Positions 18,111-27,900 of a DNA stretch of 56,220 nt are shown one piece after another. Under the pieces are notes generated by a model, which saw nothing but the letters and a program-made list of their open reading frames with translations, was not told the DNA's origin and did no database searches. The DNA comes from an uncultured Myxococcales bacterium. GTDB taxonomy: Bacteria > Myxococcota_A > UBA9042. Each line of letters opens with the position of its first letter. Within the stretch, counting starts at the first letter, position 1. Position numbers and translations under genes: made by a program. Location: NCBI GenBank assembly GCA_903919145.1, contig CAIXGW010000066.1, forward strand, positions 1 to 56,220, in the 5' to 3' direction.

Positions 18111-19922
18111 ATGGAGAGCAAGCGCAACTGGAAAGCATGGTGGACTTTTGGGCTTTTTGGCCTAGCCGTGCTACAGCTCCTGCCCACCTTCTTGGGCAGC
18201 TCGCTGCCGACGGTGTACACCGACTTCTTCGACAAGCGTCTTTCGTACGGCCTTGACCTCAAGGGCGGCCTGGAGCTGCGCTACACCGTCGACTACAAGA
18301 AGGCGATCAGCGACAACACCCGCCGGCTGGCCGACTCGCTCAAGGACCGCCTGGGCGACGCCTACGCCAAGGGCCAGAAGAAAGACTGGGCAACCCTGGG
18401 CGACACCGAGAAGAAGACCATCGAAGACCGCTTCGTGATCAATCGCTCGGCGTACAACACCCTGCGCGTCGAGTTCAAGGTCCCGGCGGACAAGGCCCTG
18501 CTCACCAGCGACGTCATCGACACGGTCGACAGCCGCTTCAAGACGGCCTCGGCGGGCGACAACGCGGTGGCGCTGGTCATGCCGGACAAAGACGTGCAGG
18601 CGCTGAAGAAAGACATCGTCAGCCAGACGCTGCAAGTGATTCGCAAGCGCGTCGATGCCTTTGGCTTGGTCGAGCCCGACGTTCGCCAGTCCGGCGACGC
18701 CGACATCGACCTGCAGCTGCCCGGCCTGTCCGAGCGCCAGCAAGGCATGATTCGCGAGCGCATCGGCCAGGCTGCCCAGCTGACGTTCCGCATGGTCAAG
18801 CCAGAAGCCAAGGTTTTCGACGACAAGTCGCAGGCCCTGGCCGACTACAAGACCAAGCACGAAGCCGAGGCCAAGACGATCTCGCTGGTGCCAGATGCCG
18901 GCGGCTCCTACCTCAAGGCCGACAAGAAGTCCGAGCTGATCCGCTTTGTCAAGGAAATTCAAGTTCCTGACGACGTACAGATTGGCTACGAGCTGGTAGA
19001 AGATCGCCAGACCGGCGGCAAGGTCGCCACCAGCTACTGGCGGACCCACAACGTCGAAGCCAAAGCCCAGCTGAGCGGCGACAACCTGACCCGCGCCAAC
19101 ATCGGCTACGCAGCCCAGGGCCGCCAAGAGCCGGTGGTCCACTTGGAATTCGACGGCCGCGGCGCCTCGATCCTCTCGACCGTGTCCGAGAAGAACGTCG
19201 GCAACCAGATGGCCATCATGCTGGACGACGACGTGGCCTCGGCCCCGCAGATCAAGGAGCGCCTGGGTTCGCGCGTGCAGATCACCCTGGGCAAGGGCAG
19301 CAGCGCGCAGGTCATGATGGACGAGGCCAAGAGCTTGGTCACCGTGCTGAACAACGGCGCCTACAAGGCCCCGGTCATCAAGGTCCACGACATTGCGGTC
19401 GGCCCGTCGCTGGGCGCAGACGCCGTGCGCGGCGGCCTGCTGTCGATGGCCATCGGCGTGCTGCTGGTGGTGGTGTTCATGGTCCTCTACTACCGCCAGG
19501 GCGGCGTCATCGCCGACGTTGCGCTGATCCTGAACTTGGTGCTGCAGATGGCCTGCCTGGTGTGGTTCAACGCCTCGCTGACCCTGCCGGGCATGGCCGG
19601 TCTGACGCTGACCACCGCGATGGCCGTCGATGCAAACATCTTGATCTTTGAGCGCATTCGCGAAGAGCTTCGCGCGGGCCGCGGCATGCGCAATGCCTTG
19701 GACCTGGGATACGGCCGTGCTTTCTGGACAATCTTTGACTCGCACATCACGGCTGGCATGGCCGGTGCGGTGCTGATGGTCTATTCGACCGGCCCCATCT
19801 ACGGATTTGCGGTGACGCTGCTGATCGGCATCTGCACCTCGATGTTCACGTCGATCGTCGCCACGCGCATGATCTACGACTACTTGATTGCCAAGGGCAA
19901 GCTCACCGCTTTGTCGGTCTAG
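18111..19922 (+). CDS. secD: Protein translocase subunit SecD
   Basis: 603 residues. One N-terminal membrane helix (about 10-28), the D1 signature YGLDLKGGLEL (46-56), a large periplasmic domain with PGLSERQQGMIRERIGQAAQL, and a C-terminal membrane domain of five helices from about 440 to 595, containing MAVDANILIFERIREELRAG. SecD uses the proton gradient with SecF to pull exported proteins through SecYEG. The ATG is preceded by AGGGAGCC. It is followed 85 bp later by secF, as in most bacteria. Confidence 0.97.
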   Translation: MESKRNWKAWWTFGLFGLAVLQLLPTFLGSSLPTVYTDFFDKRLSYGLDLKGGLELRYTVDYKKAISDNTRRLADSLKDRLGDAYAKGQKKDWATLGDTEKKTIEDRFVINRSAYNTLRVEFKVPADKALLTSDVIDTVDSRFKTASAGDNAVALVMPDKDVQALKKDIVSQTLQVIRKRVDAFGLVEPDVRQSGDADIDLQLPGLSERQQGMIRERIGQAAQLTFRMVKPEAKVFDDKSQALADYKTKHEAEAKTISLVPDAGGSYLKADKKSELIRFVKEIQVPDDVQIGYELVEDRQTGGKVATSYWRTHNVEAKAQLSGDNLTRANIGYAAQGRQEPVVHLEFDGRGASILSTVSEKNVGNQMAIMLDDDVASAPQIKERLGSRVQITLGKGSSAQVMMDEAKSLVTVLNNGAYKAPVIKVHDIAVGPSLGADAVRGGLLSMAIGVLLVVVFMVLYYRQGGVIADVALILNLVLQMACLVWFNASLTLPGMAGLTLTTAMAVDANILIFERIREELRAGRGMRNALDLGYGRAFWTIFDSHITAGMAGAVLMVYSTGPIYGFAVTLLIGICTSMFTSIVATRMIYDYLIAKGKLTALSV

Positions 19923-20007
19923 CCGCCGCATTTGGGTCGATTCGGTGCCGGCGACGGCGCCCGCCAGTAGTCGCACTTTCGCCACGTTCCAGAGCAGGAA
20001 ACGCCAC

Positions 20008-21381
20008 ATGAGCAGCCAGCACAAGCACTTCAATCTGTTCAATCCCGACGCCAACTACGACTTCGTTGGGCGGCGCCACCTGTACTACGCCCTGACCGGC
20101 CTGGGCATCCTGGCGTCGATCATTGCGCTGTCAACCCTTGGATTCAACAAGGGCATTGACTTCAAGGGCGGCACCAAGCTGATCATGCAGTTTGACAGCG
20201 CCGCCAAGGTCGACCGCCACGACCTGCAGGGTACCGTGACCAACGTGCTGCAGCAGGCCACGGCCAAGAAGGACGTCGGCCAGGTCGAAGTGCAGGACTT
20301 CTCTACCGGTGGCGGTGGTAGCAGCGACCACTTCTCGGTCGTGACTGAGCTGACGTCGGTAGTGACAGCCGAGCGCCGCGACCAGCTGACCGCCAAACTC
20401 AAAGACAAGTTCCCGGGCGCGGAGATCAGCTGGGCCGCCGAAGGCGAAGACCGGGCATTTGTGACCCTCAAGGACCCGGCCAAGGTACCCGCTACCTACA
20501 CCGCTATGCGCGAAGTGTTTGCTGCGGCTGGCTTTGCCAAAGTCGGCACCGGCTCGGACGCAGAGAGCCAGCTGGACGTGTCGCTGTTCCGCTCGCTGCA
20601 AATGCTCCAGTCCGAGGGCAAGACCGACGAGCAGATCAAGGTCGAAGAGAAGACCCTGCGCGACGCCAAGTCCAAGGATCTGGAAGAACGCAATGACCAA
20701 CGCTTCACGGTGGTGGTGGAAGAATTCAAGGGCAAGCTGGAAGCTGGCGTAGCCACCAAGTACGGCAAGGCCTTCATCGCGGTGGTTTCGTCGACGGCTG
20801 TCTCGCCATCAGTGGCCGGCGACATGCTCAGCCAGGGCCTTGTGGCCATCCTGTACGCCGTGGTTGGCATCGTTCTGTACATCGTGCTGCGGTTCGACAT
20901 CCGCTACGCGCCAGGCGCCCTTATCGCCTTGGCCCACGACGTTGTGCTGGTCATCGGCTGCTTCTCGTTTGCCCAGGTCAAGTTCTCTATGCCCGTCATC
21001 GCCGCGGTCATGACGGTGGCCGGCTACTCGATTACAGACACCATCGTGGTGTTTGACCGAATCCGCGAGACCCAAGAGAACCACCCCGACGTGGCGATCG
21101 AGACCGTCGTCAACGCCTCGATCAACACCACCATGAGCCGCACCGTGTTGACATCGTTGATGACGCTGCTGACCTCAGGGGCCATCTTCCTGTTCGGCGG
21201 AGGCCTCATCCGCGACTTCGCCTTCGCCATGGTGATCGGCGTCATCGTCGGCACCTTCTCCTCGATCTTTGTGGCCAGCCCGGTGTTCATGTGGCTGCAT
21301 CACAAGTTTGAGGACCGCAAGGCGGAGCAGGCCAAGACCGGCCTCGCCACCAAGGCCGGCGTCCACGCCCCCGCGGCCTAG
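20008..21381 (+). CDS. secF: Protein translocase subunit SecF
   Basis: 457 residues, long for SecF (usually 300-350). N-terminal helix about 25-45, signature FNKGIDFKGGT (46-56), then an enlarged periplasmic region of about 250 residues. This includes a charged insert (QSEGKTDEQIKVEEKTLRDAKS) that accounts for the extra length. The membrane domain of five helices runs from about 280 to 435 with SITDTIVVFDRIRE and a C-terminal cytoplasmic tail. ATG 20008 follows AGCAGGAA; the frame is open to 19888 but that part overlaps the end of secD. It works with SecD. recJ begins 6 bp after its stop. Confidence 0.96.
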   Translation: MSSQHKHFNLFNPDANYDFVGRRHLYYALTGLGILASIIALSTLGFNKGIDFKGGTKLIMQFDSAAKVDRHDLQGTVTNVLQQATAKKDVGQVEVQDFSTGGGGSSDHFSVVTELTSVVTAERRDQLTAKLKDKFPGAEISWAAEGEDRAFVTLKDPAKVPATYTAMREVFAAAGFAKVGTGSDAESQLDVSLFRSLQMLQSEGKTDEQIKVEEKTLRDAKSKDLEERNDQRFTVVVEEFKGKLEAGVATKYGKAFIAVVSSTAVSPSVAGDMLSQGLVAILYAVVGIVLYIVLRFDIRYAPGALIALAHDVVLVIGCFSFAQVKFSMPVIAAVMTVAGYSITDTIVVFDRIRETQENHPDVAIETVVNASINTTMSRTVLTSLMTLLTSGAIFLFGGGLIRDFAFAMVIGVIVGTFSSIFVASPVFMWLHHKFEDRKAEQAKTGLATKAGVHAPAA

Positions 21382-21387
21382 GCGAAC

Positions 21388-23154
21388 GTGACTGTGGCAA
21401 GCGGCGCCTGGACTCTGCGCTGCGCTGATCCCGCGACAGCCCATGCCCTGCGCAACCACGGCTATCCGACCCTGCTGGCCGAGTTACTGGCGCAGCGCGG
21501 CATCGACTCGCCGGCCGAGGCCGGGCGCTTCCTCAGCCCGACCCTGCGCGACCTGCCCGACCCCTGGCTGCTCAAAGGCTGTCGGCGCGCCGCCGAGGTG
21601 ATCGCAGAGAGCCTTGCCAAGCGCGAATCCATTTGGATATACGGCGATTATGACGTCGACGGCATCTCGGCCGCGGCGCTGATGCACTGCGTGCTGCAGG
21701 CCTTGGGCGGCGGCGAGCGGGTCCAGGTGTTCTTGCCCGACCGGATCACCGACGGCTACGGCCTCAACGGCCACTGCCTGCAGCGGCTGGTCGATGGCGG
21801 CGCGCAGCTGGTGGTGTCCGTCGACTGCGGCGCCACCGCCTGGCAAGAAGTGGCTGCTGTGCGCCAGCGCGGCGTGCGGTTTGTGGTCATCGATCACCAC
21901 ATGCTGGGCGAAACCCCGGTTGATGCCGATGCTTTTGTCAATCCCAAGCAGCCCGGCTGCACCTATCCCGACAACAACCTCTGCGCCGTTGGCCTCGCCT
22001 TTGTGGTGGCCCAGGGCTTGCGGCGGGTGATGGCAGAGAGGGGCTTGGCCACAGCTGCCCAGCTGGACCTCAAAACCGTCTTGGAATTTGCCGCTCTTGG
22101 CACAGTGGCCGACGTGGTCGAGCTCAAGGACGTCAACCGCACCCTGGCCTGGCACGGGCTGCGGCGGCTGGGCAGTACCACCCGCCCCGGGATCCGCGCG
22201 CTGGCCCGCCACCTGCCGCTGGACGGCGTGCAGGCCGATCGCATTGGCTTTCAGCTGGCCCCCAAGATCAATGCCGCAGGGCGGATTGCCGATCCCCGCA
22301 CCGCATTTGAGCTACTGGTCACCGGCGATCCCCAGCGCGGCGAGCAGCTGGCGCTTGAGCTGGACGTCGCCAACAACACCCGCAAAGACATGAGCCAACA
22401 GGTCACCCGCGAGGCGCTGGCGCTGGCGCAGCAACTGCCCTGCCGCGATCACGCGGTGGTCGTCGCCGGGCGCGACTGGCACCAAGGGGTGGTCGGGATC
22501 GTCGCCGCCAGGCTCGCCGAACAACTAGGCGTTCCGGCCATCGTCCTGGCCGTGGATGCGCAGGGCGAGGCCCGTGGCTCGGCGCGCTCAGCCCAGGGCT
22601 ACGATCTGGTCCAAGGGCTACGGCGGGTCTGCGACGGCGTGCTTACCCGCTTTGGCGGCCACGCCTACGCAGCGGGCATGACTCTTCCCGCCGATCGCGT
22701 GGCCGAGCTGTACGATCGCCTGCGCCGCGACGCCGCCGAGAGGCTGCCGCCCCTGCCGCGCACGGCCCCGCTGCTGGTGGACGCTGAACTCGCCCTTGAA
22801 GCGGTCGATTTGGAGCTGGTCGCCCTGATCGAGCAGCTAGAGCCCTTTGGCAAGGGCAATCCCAAACCGCGATTTTGGCTGCGGGATCTTGAGGTTGCCA
22901 AGCTCGAGTGCGTCGGCAAGGATCGGCTGTGGATGCGCGGCGTGCTGGCGGTGCCAGGGTCGCAGCCGCTGTACGCCCGTGCCAGGGTCGATTGCTTTGG
23001 GCCCATCCACGCTTTTGCCGGGATCACCCACGGCCAGCGCATTGATGTCGCTACCACCGTTGACCGCAACGTGTGGAACGGCAAGCACTCTGTGCAGCTG
23101 CGCATTGAGGCGGCCCAGGCGGCAACTGGCTCAGAAGCTCAGGAGTCTTCATGA
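21388..23154 (+). CDS. recJ: Single-strand-specific 5'-3' exonuclease RecJ
   Basis: 588 residues from a GTG start 6 bp after secF. Motif I is YGDYDVDGIS (85-94) and the DHH motif is Asp169-His170-His171 in VVIDHHMLGE; both carry the manganese ligands of the DHH phosphoesterase superfamily. The DHHA1 part has FGGHAYAAGMTL near 425, and a RecJ OB domain lies at the C terminus. RecJ degrades single strands in recombination and mismatch repair. Its last four bases overlap the ATG of dacB (ATGA). Size and motif order are normal. Confidence 0.96.
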   Translation: MTVASGAWTLRCADPATAHALRNHGYPTLLAELLAQRGIDSPAEAGRFLSPTLRDLPDPWLLKGCRRAAEVIAESLAKRESIWIYGDYDVDGISAAALMHCVLQALGGGERVQVFLPDRITDGYGLNGHCLQRLVDGGAQLVVSVDCGATAWQEVAAVRQRGVRFVVIDHHMLGETPVDADAFVNPKQPGCTYPDNNLCAVGLAFVVAQGLRRVMAERGLATAAQLDLKTVLEFAALGTVADVVELKDVNRTLAWHGLRRLGSTTRPGIRALARHLPLDGVQADRIGFQLAPKINAAGRIADPRTAFELLVTGDPQRGEQLALELDVANNTRKDMSQQVTREALALAQQLPCRDHAVVVAGRDWHQGVVGIVAARLAEQLGVPAIVLAVDAQGEARGSARSAQGYDLVQGLRRVCDGVLTRFGGHAYAAGMTLPADRVAELYDRLRRDAAERLPPLPRTAPLLVDAELALEAVDLELVALIEQLEPFGKGNPKPRFWLRDLEVAKLECVGKDRLWMRGVLAVPGSQPLYARARVDCFGPIHAFAGITHGQRIDVATTVDRNVWNGKHSVQLRIEAAQAATGSEAQESS

Positions 23155-24785
23155 TTTTTGCAGGGCACTCCCCGTGGGCGGTCAAGGCCCTGCTGTGCAG
23201 CTGGCTGGCGCTGTGCGCAGTGCCCGGCAGCGCCCAGGCCCGCCCCAAGGCCAAGGCCAAGGCCAGCCGCCCCGCCGCCGCCGCCGCCAAGCGGGCCCCC
23301 AGCCCCGTGCGCGCGGCTGGCGCGGTCGCGTCCGCCGGCCGTGCTGGCGCGGACGCCGGCGTTCAAGAGGACGCCCAAGAGCCGGCCGGCGCGCCGGCAG
23401 CCCCAGAACGGGCCCCCGCGGTCGCCCAGACAGCCGACCTGAGCGCCGACTTGCGGGCGATTCTGCAGAGCGCCCATGGCAAGTCGGCCCCCTATGTGGC
23501 TTTGGTGGTCGAAACAGCCAGCGGCAAGGTAGTGCTGGAGCGCGACCCGACCAAGGTGGTCTACCCAGCCTCGGTGGCCAAGCTCTTCACCACCGCCGCA
23601 GCCGTAAAGGCCTTGGACCTCGACAAGAAGCCCTCTACCGAAGTGCGCCTGGTCGGCAAAGGGGCCGAGGCCGAGCTGCACGTGGTCGGCAGCGGCGATC
23701 CAACCCTGTCGCTGGCAGACTGGACCAAGCTGGCCGTGGCCGTCCAACAGCGAGGCGTACAGAAGTTGCGGCGGCTGGTCATGGATGCCAGCGTGTTTGA
23801 TGACAAGCTGCCCAAAGGTTTTGAAGAAAAGCAGACCGATGCTGCCTACCGCGCACCCGTTGGCGGGTTGATGGTCGATGCCTCGACGCTTTCGGTCAGC
23901 GTGCGCCCCGGCGCCGTAGGTCAGCCGCCGCTGGTGACCGTGTCGCCCGATGCCGGCGCTGCCGTGGTCGTGGTCAACCAGGCCATCACCGTGGCCGGGC
24001 GGGGCAATTCCCTGGCGATCGTCACGCGCCCGGCCGGTCGTGCCACCGAGGTCGTGGTCCAGGGCCAGCTTCCCGTCAAGACCAAGGCCGTGGGCTCTGG
24101 GCGGCGCCGCGTTGCCGATGCCAGCTTCTTTGCCGGGTGGGTCTTCAAGCGACTCCTTGAGAAGCAAGGCATTGTCATCCCTGGCGACCCGCAGTTTGCC
24201 AAGGCCGCTGCCGGCGAATTGGTGGCGCGCCATCAGCACCACGACTGGCGGGCCATTGTGGCCGTCACCAACAAGCAGTCGCACAACGGCTACGCCGAGG
24301 CTCTGTTCAAGCAGGTCGGCCTGGCCACCGCAGGGGCGCCGTCGACCGCCGACAAGGCAGCCGAGGGCGTGCGCAAGACTTTGGACGGGTTAGACATTCA
24401 CTGGGAAGGCGTCAAGCTTGGCAACGGCTCGGGCCTCTATCACGCCAACCAGGTGACGGCGCGCGCGGTGGTGGACTTGCTGCGGGCGATGGGCCGCGAC
24501 CCCAAGGGAGGCGAGTTCCGCCGCAGCCTGGCCGTGGGTGGCGTGGACGGCACCTTGCGCGGCCGCCTCAAAGGGGCCGACACCCAAGGCAAGGTCATGG
24601 CCAAGACCGGCACCCTGGACGACGTCTCGGGCCTGGCTGGCTACGCAGAAAGCGGCGACAAGGCTTATGTGTTTGCCTTCTTCTTTAACGGTCTCAAGTC
24701 TGGTCCGGGGCCGCTGCGGGCCGTCCAGGATCGCATGCTGCGCCGCCTGCTGGCGCCGACACCAGGAGTGCAGAGCGATCGCTGA
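23151..24785 (+). CDS. dacB: D-alanyl-D-alanine carboxypeptidase/endopeptidase, PBP4 type (peptidase S13)
   Basis: 544 residues. A signal peptide (about 1-28, ending GSAQA) is followed by an unusually long Ala/Lys/Pro-rich linker to residue 100. Catalytic motifs of the S13 family are complete: SVAK with Ser141 and Lys144, SHN at 377-379, KTG at 485-487 (AKTGTLDDVSG). PBP4-type enzymes cut D-Ala-D-Ala and crosslinks in periplasmic peptidoglycan. Translation is coupled to recJ through an ATGA overlap. The linker composition (AKAKAS, RPAAAAA) is the odd feature. Confidence 0.93.
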   Translation: MIFAGHSPWAVKALLCSWLALCAVPGSAQARPKAKAKASRPAAAAAKRAPSPVRAAGAVASAGRAGADAGVQEDAQEPAGAPAAPERAPAVAQTADLSADLRAILQSAHGKSAPYVALVVETASGKVVLERDPTKVVYPASVAKLFTTAAAVKALDLDKKPSTEVRLVGKGAEAELHVVGSGDPTLSLADWTKLAVAVQQRGVQKLRRLVMDASVFDDKLPKGFEEKQTDAAYRAPVGGLMVDASTLSVSVRPGAVGQPPLVTVSPDAGAAVVVVNQAITVAGRGNSLAIVTRPAGRATEVVVQGQLPVKTKAVGSGRRRVADASFFAGWVFKRLLEKQGIVIPGDPQFAKAAAGELVARHQHHDWRAIVAVTNKQSHNGYAEALFKQVGLATAGAPSTADKAAEGVRKTLDGLDIHWEGVKLGNGSGLYHANQVTARAVVDLLRAMGRDPKGGEFRRSLAVGGVDGTLRGRLKGADTQGKVMAKTGTLDDVSGLAGYAESGDKAYVFAFFFNGLKSGPGPLRAVQDRMLRRLLAPTPGVQSDR

Positions 24786-24820
24786 GAGCCAAGTGCCGAT
24801 GGCGAAACAGGCGCCAAAGC

Positions 24821-24850
24821 TTGCACTGCCGTTGGGGCGACACCTATACT
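24821..24850 (+). promoter_or_regulatory. Promoter upstream of the lamin-tail lipoprotein
   Basis: TTGCAC (24821-24826), 18 bp spacer, TATACT (24845-24850). Start would be near 24857, about 60 bp before ATG 24920. Confidence 0.5.
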
Positions 24851-24919
24851 GGCAACTTGGTCACTTTCGGGCCACCGTAACGCTCCTTGGCCTTGCGGAC
24901 GGCCCACCAGAGGACACGC

Positions 24920-27900
24920 ATGGCCAGCTACAGAGTTCGACCTTTCTTGCAATTACGCGGTCTTATCGCCATTCTCGCCGCTGCCTTGGCCACCGCACCT
25001 GGGTGCGAAGACCCGGCCGGCCCGGCAGCCGATCAGGACATTGGCGGCTTTGGCGGCTTTCCCGACGTGGTGGTGCTGACCGACACCGCCGGCGTCGATG
25101 TGCCCAAAGACACCAAGGATGGGGGCACCCCAGACAGCACGCCCAGTGACTCGGCAGGCGAAGTGGCTGATACCACCGCTACCGGCGACTCGGTCGCTAC
25201 CGGCGACTCGAGCGGCGACGCTGGCGACAGCAAAGACACGGCCGACGTCAAGACCGACACCACGACCGGCAATCCTTGCGTGCCCAATCCATGCTCCGAG
25301 CCCAACAAGACGCTGTGCTCGGTGACTTCTGGCAAGGCGCTGTGCAACTGTGTGATTGGCTTTGACTTGCAGGCCGATGGCAGCTGCGCCCCCAAGTGCA
25401 CGCCGCCGGCCTCGGCGCCAGCTCCGCAGAAACTGCTCAAGAAGGGCGATCTGGTGATCACCGAGGTGATGATCTGGCCGCTGGCAGTCAAAGACGACGC
25501 AGGCGAGTGGTTTGAGATCAAGAACACCACCGCCAAGGAAATCAACCTCAACGGCCTGACCATCACCGAAGACGGCGGCAGCGACCTGCACGTGATCAAC
25601 GGCTGCGCCGACAAGATGAAGCTGCAGCCCGGTCAGACCATGGCCCTTGGCCGCAACGGCGACAAGACCAAGAACGGCGGCAACACCTACGGCTACGTGT
25701 ACAACAGCATCACCTTCAAGAATTTTGCCGATTCTCTGGTGATTAAGGCCAACTATGCGGCGCCGGCCCAGCCCGTCGAGATCGACAAGGTCACCTGGAC
25801 TGTCTCGTGGCCCATCGCCGAGCTCAAGGGCATGGCGCTATCGCTAGACGTGACCAACACCAACGACATCGCCAATGACGACTACAAGTCGTGGTGCGCC
25901 TCTCCCGAAGCGCTGACAAGCGGCGACTACGGCACCCCGGGGGTCGCCAATCCGCCCTGCCCAGCGCCGCCCGACCAGGACGCCGACCAGATTCCCGACG
26001 GCCAGGACAACTGCCCCACCGTGTTCAATCCCACCGGCGCCGACGGCACCCAGTCCGACGTCGACCTCGACACCGTGGGCGACGCCTGCGACAACTGCCC
26101 CGACGCGCCCAATCCTCAGCAGACCAATGGCGACGGCGACAAACAGGGCGACGCCTGCGACCCGGCGGTGTGCGGCGATGGCGACCTGGATGTCGGCGAA
26201 AGCTGCGACGACAGCAATGACTTCACCGGCGATGGCTGCGAGGCTTGTGTGGCAGCCGTGCCGGTGCCGGGCAGCTTGGTCATCAATGAGATCCTGGCCC
26301 ACACCGACAACCTGGATGACTCGCAGGCCCAGTGGCTGGAGCTCTACAACCCGACCACCGCGCCCATCGCCCTCAAGGGCTGGCGTCTGGACCTCAAGAA
26401 GGGCGTGACCGGCAAGCAGAAGACCCACACCATCAGCGACGACATCAAGGTGCCGGCCAAAGGGCTGCTGGTGCTGGCCGCCAACACGAACAAGGCCTAC
26501 AACGGCAACGTGACGGCAGCCTACGGCTTTAACAAGGTCGGCGCGGAATTCATGCTCGATCCCCAAGCCGATGTGCTGACCCTGGTCGACGTACCCGGCA
26601 AGAAGGTTGTGGACATCGTCTCTTACGGGACAGACACCCCGGCCGTCAAGACCAATGCCTCGCTGCAGCTGGATCCGGCGTTTGCCACCACCGCCCTGAA
26701 CGACAAGAAGCAGTACTGGTGCATCAGCGAGCAGCCGATTCCCTCGGGCGCCGGCAATCTGGGGACCCCCGGCGCCTCCAACCCGACCTGTGCCTCGCCC
26801 GGCAAAGACTTTGATGGCGACTTGGTCAACAACGAGGTGGACAACTGCCCCTTTGCCCTGAACGGCGACCAGTCCGACAAAGACTCAGACAAGCTCGGCG
26901 ATGCCTGCGACGTGTGTCCTTCCATCGCCGACGTCAAGCAGAGCGACCAGGACAGCGACGGCGTGGGCGACCTGTGCGACAACTGCCTGACCGCCTCCAA
27001 CCCCGGCCAGGCCGACCTGGACGCCGACGGCTTTGGCGACGCTTGCGACTCGCCCCTGTGTGGCAACGGCACCCTGGACACCGCAGAGAACTGCGACGAC
27101 GGCAACAAGGCCGGCGGCGACGGCTGCTCGGTCAACTGCCAGAAAGAGGCCTTTACCGCCGGCCAGATCGTCATTACCGAGGTCATGGTCAACCCCAAGG
27201 CCGCCGATGACGAACCCGGTGAGTGGATTGAGCTTCACAACCCGGGCCAGCTGCCGATCGACATCAACGGCTGGGTGCTGCGCGATGCCGGCTCCAACAA
27301 GGTGACCCTGACCTCAGACAAGGCCATGCTGATTGCCCCGCTGGGCTTTCTTGTGATCGGTGGCTCGACGGACAAGCAGCTCAACGGCGGAGCCAACGTC
27401 CAAGTGGGCTGGTTCAGCGCCCCGCCGTCGCCGTTCACGCTCAACAACGTGGTGGCAGACGACATCTACCTGGACTGGAATGGCAAGACCATTGACCAGC
27501 TGTCGTTTTCGCCCAAGGGCTTCTTGTGCACCCAGCCCAATCCGCCGGCGGCATGCGCCAGCAACCCAAGCAGCGTCGGCTTTCCAGTGACCGAGGGCAA
27601 GTCGATGCAAGCCGACCCATCGGCCTACGATGCCGTCAAGAATGACCAATACGCCAATTGGTGCGCCGGCAAAGAGCCCTATGGCGCGGGCGACTGGGGC
27701 TCGCCGGGCCAGGCCAACCCGCCGTGCGTCAATGTCTGCGAAGGCAAGCCCGACAACAGCTCTTGCGGCACCGGTCTTGTGTGCATGGGCCAGCAGTGCA
27801 AGCCAGCCCCCAAGTGCGGCGACAACATCGTTCAGAATGCTGGAACCATGGCCAACACCGTCACCGTCAAAGGCACGGCCGACGTCAAGATCAAAGACGG

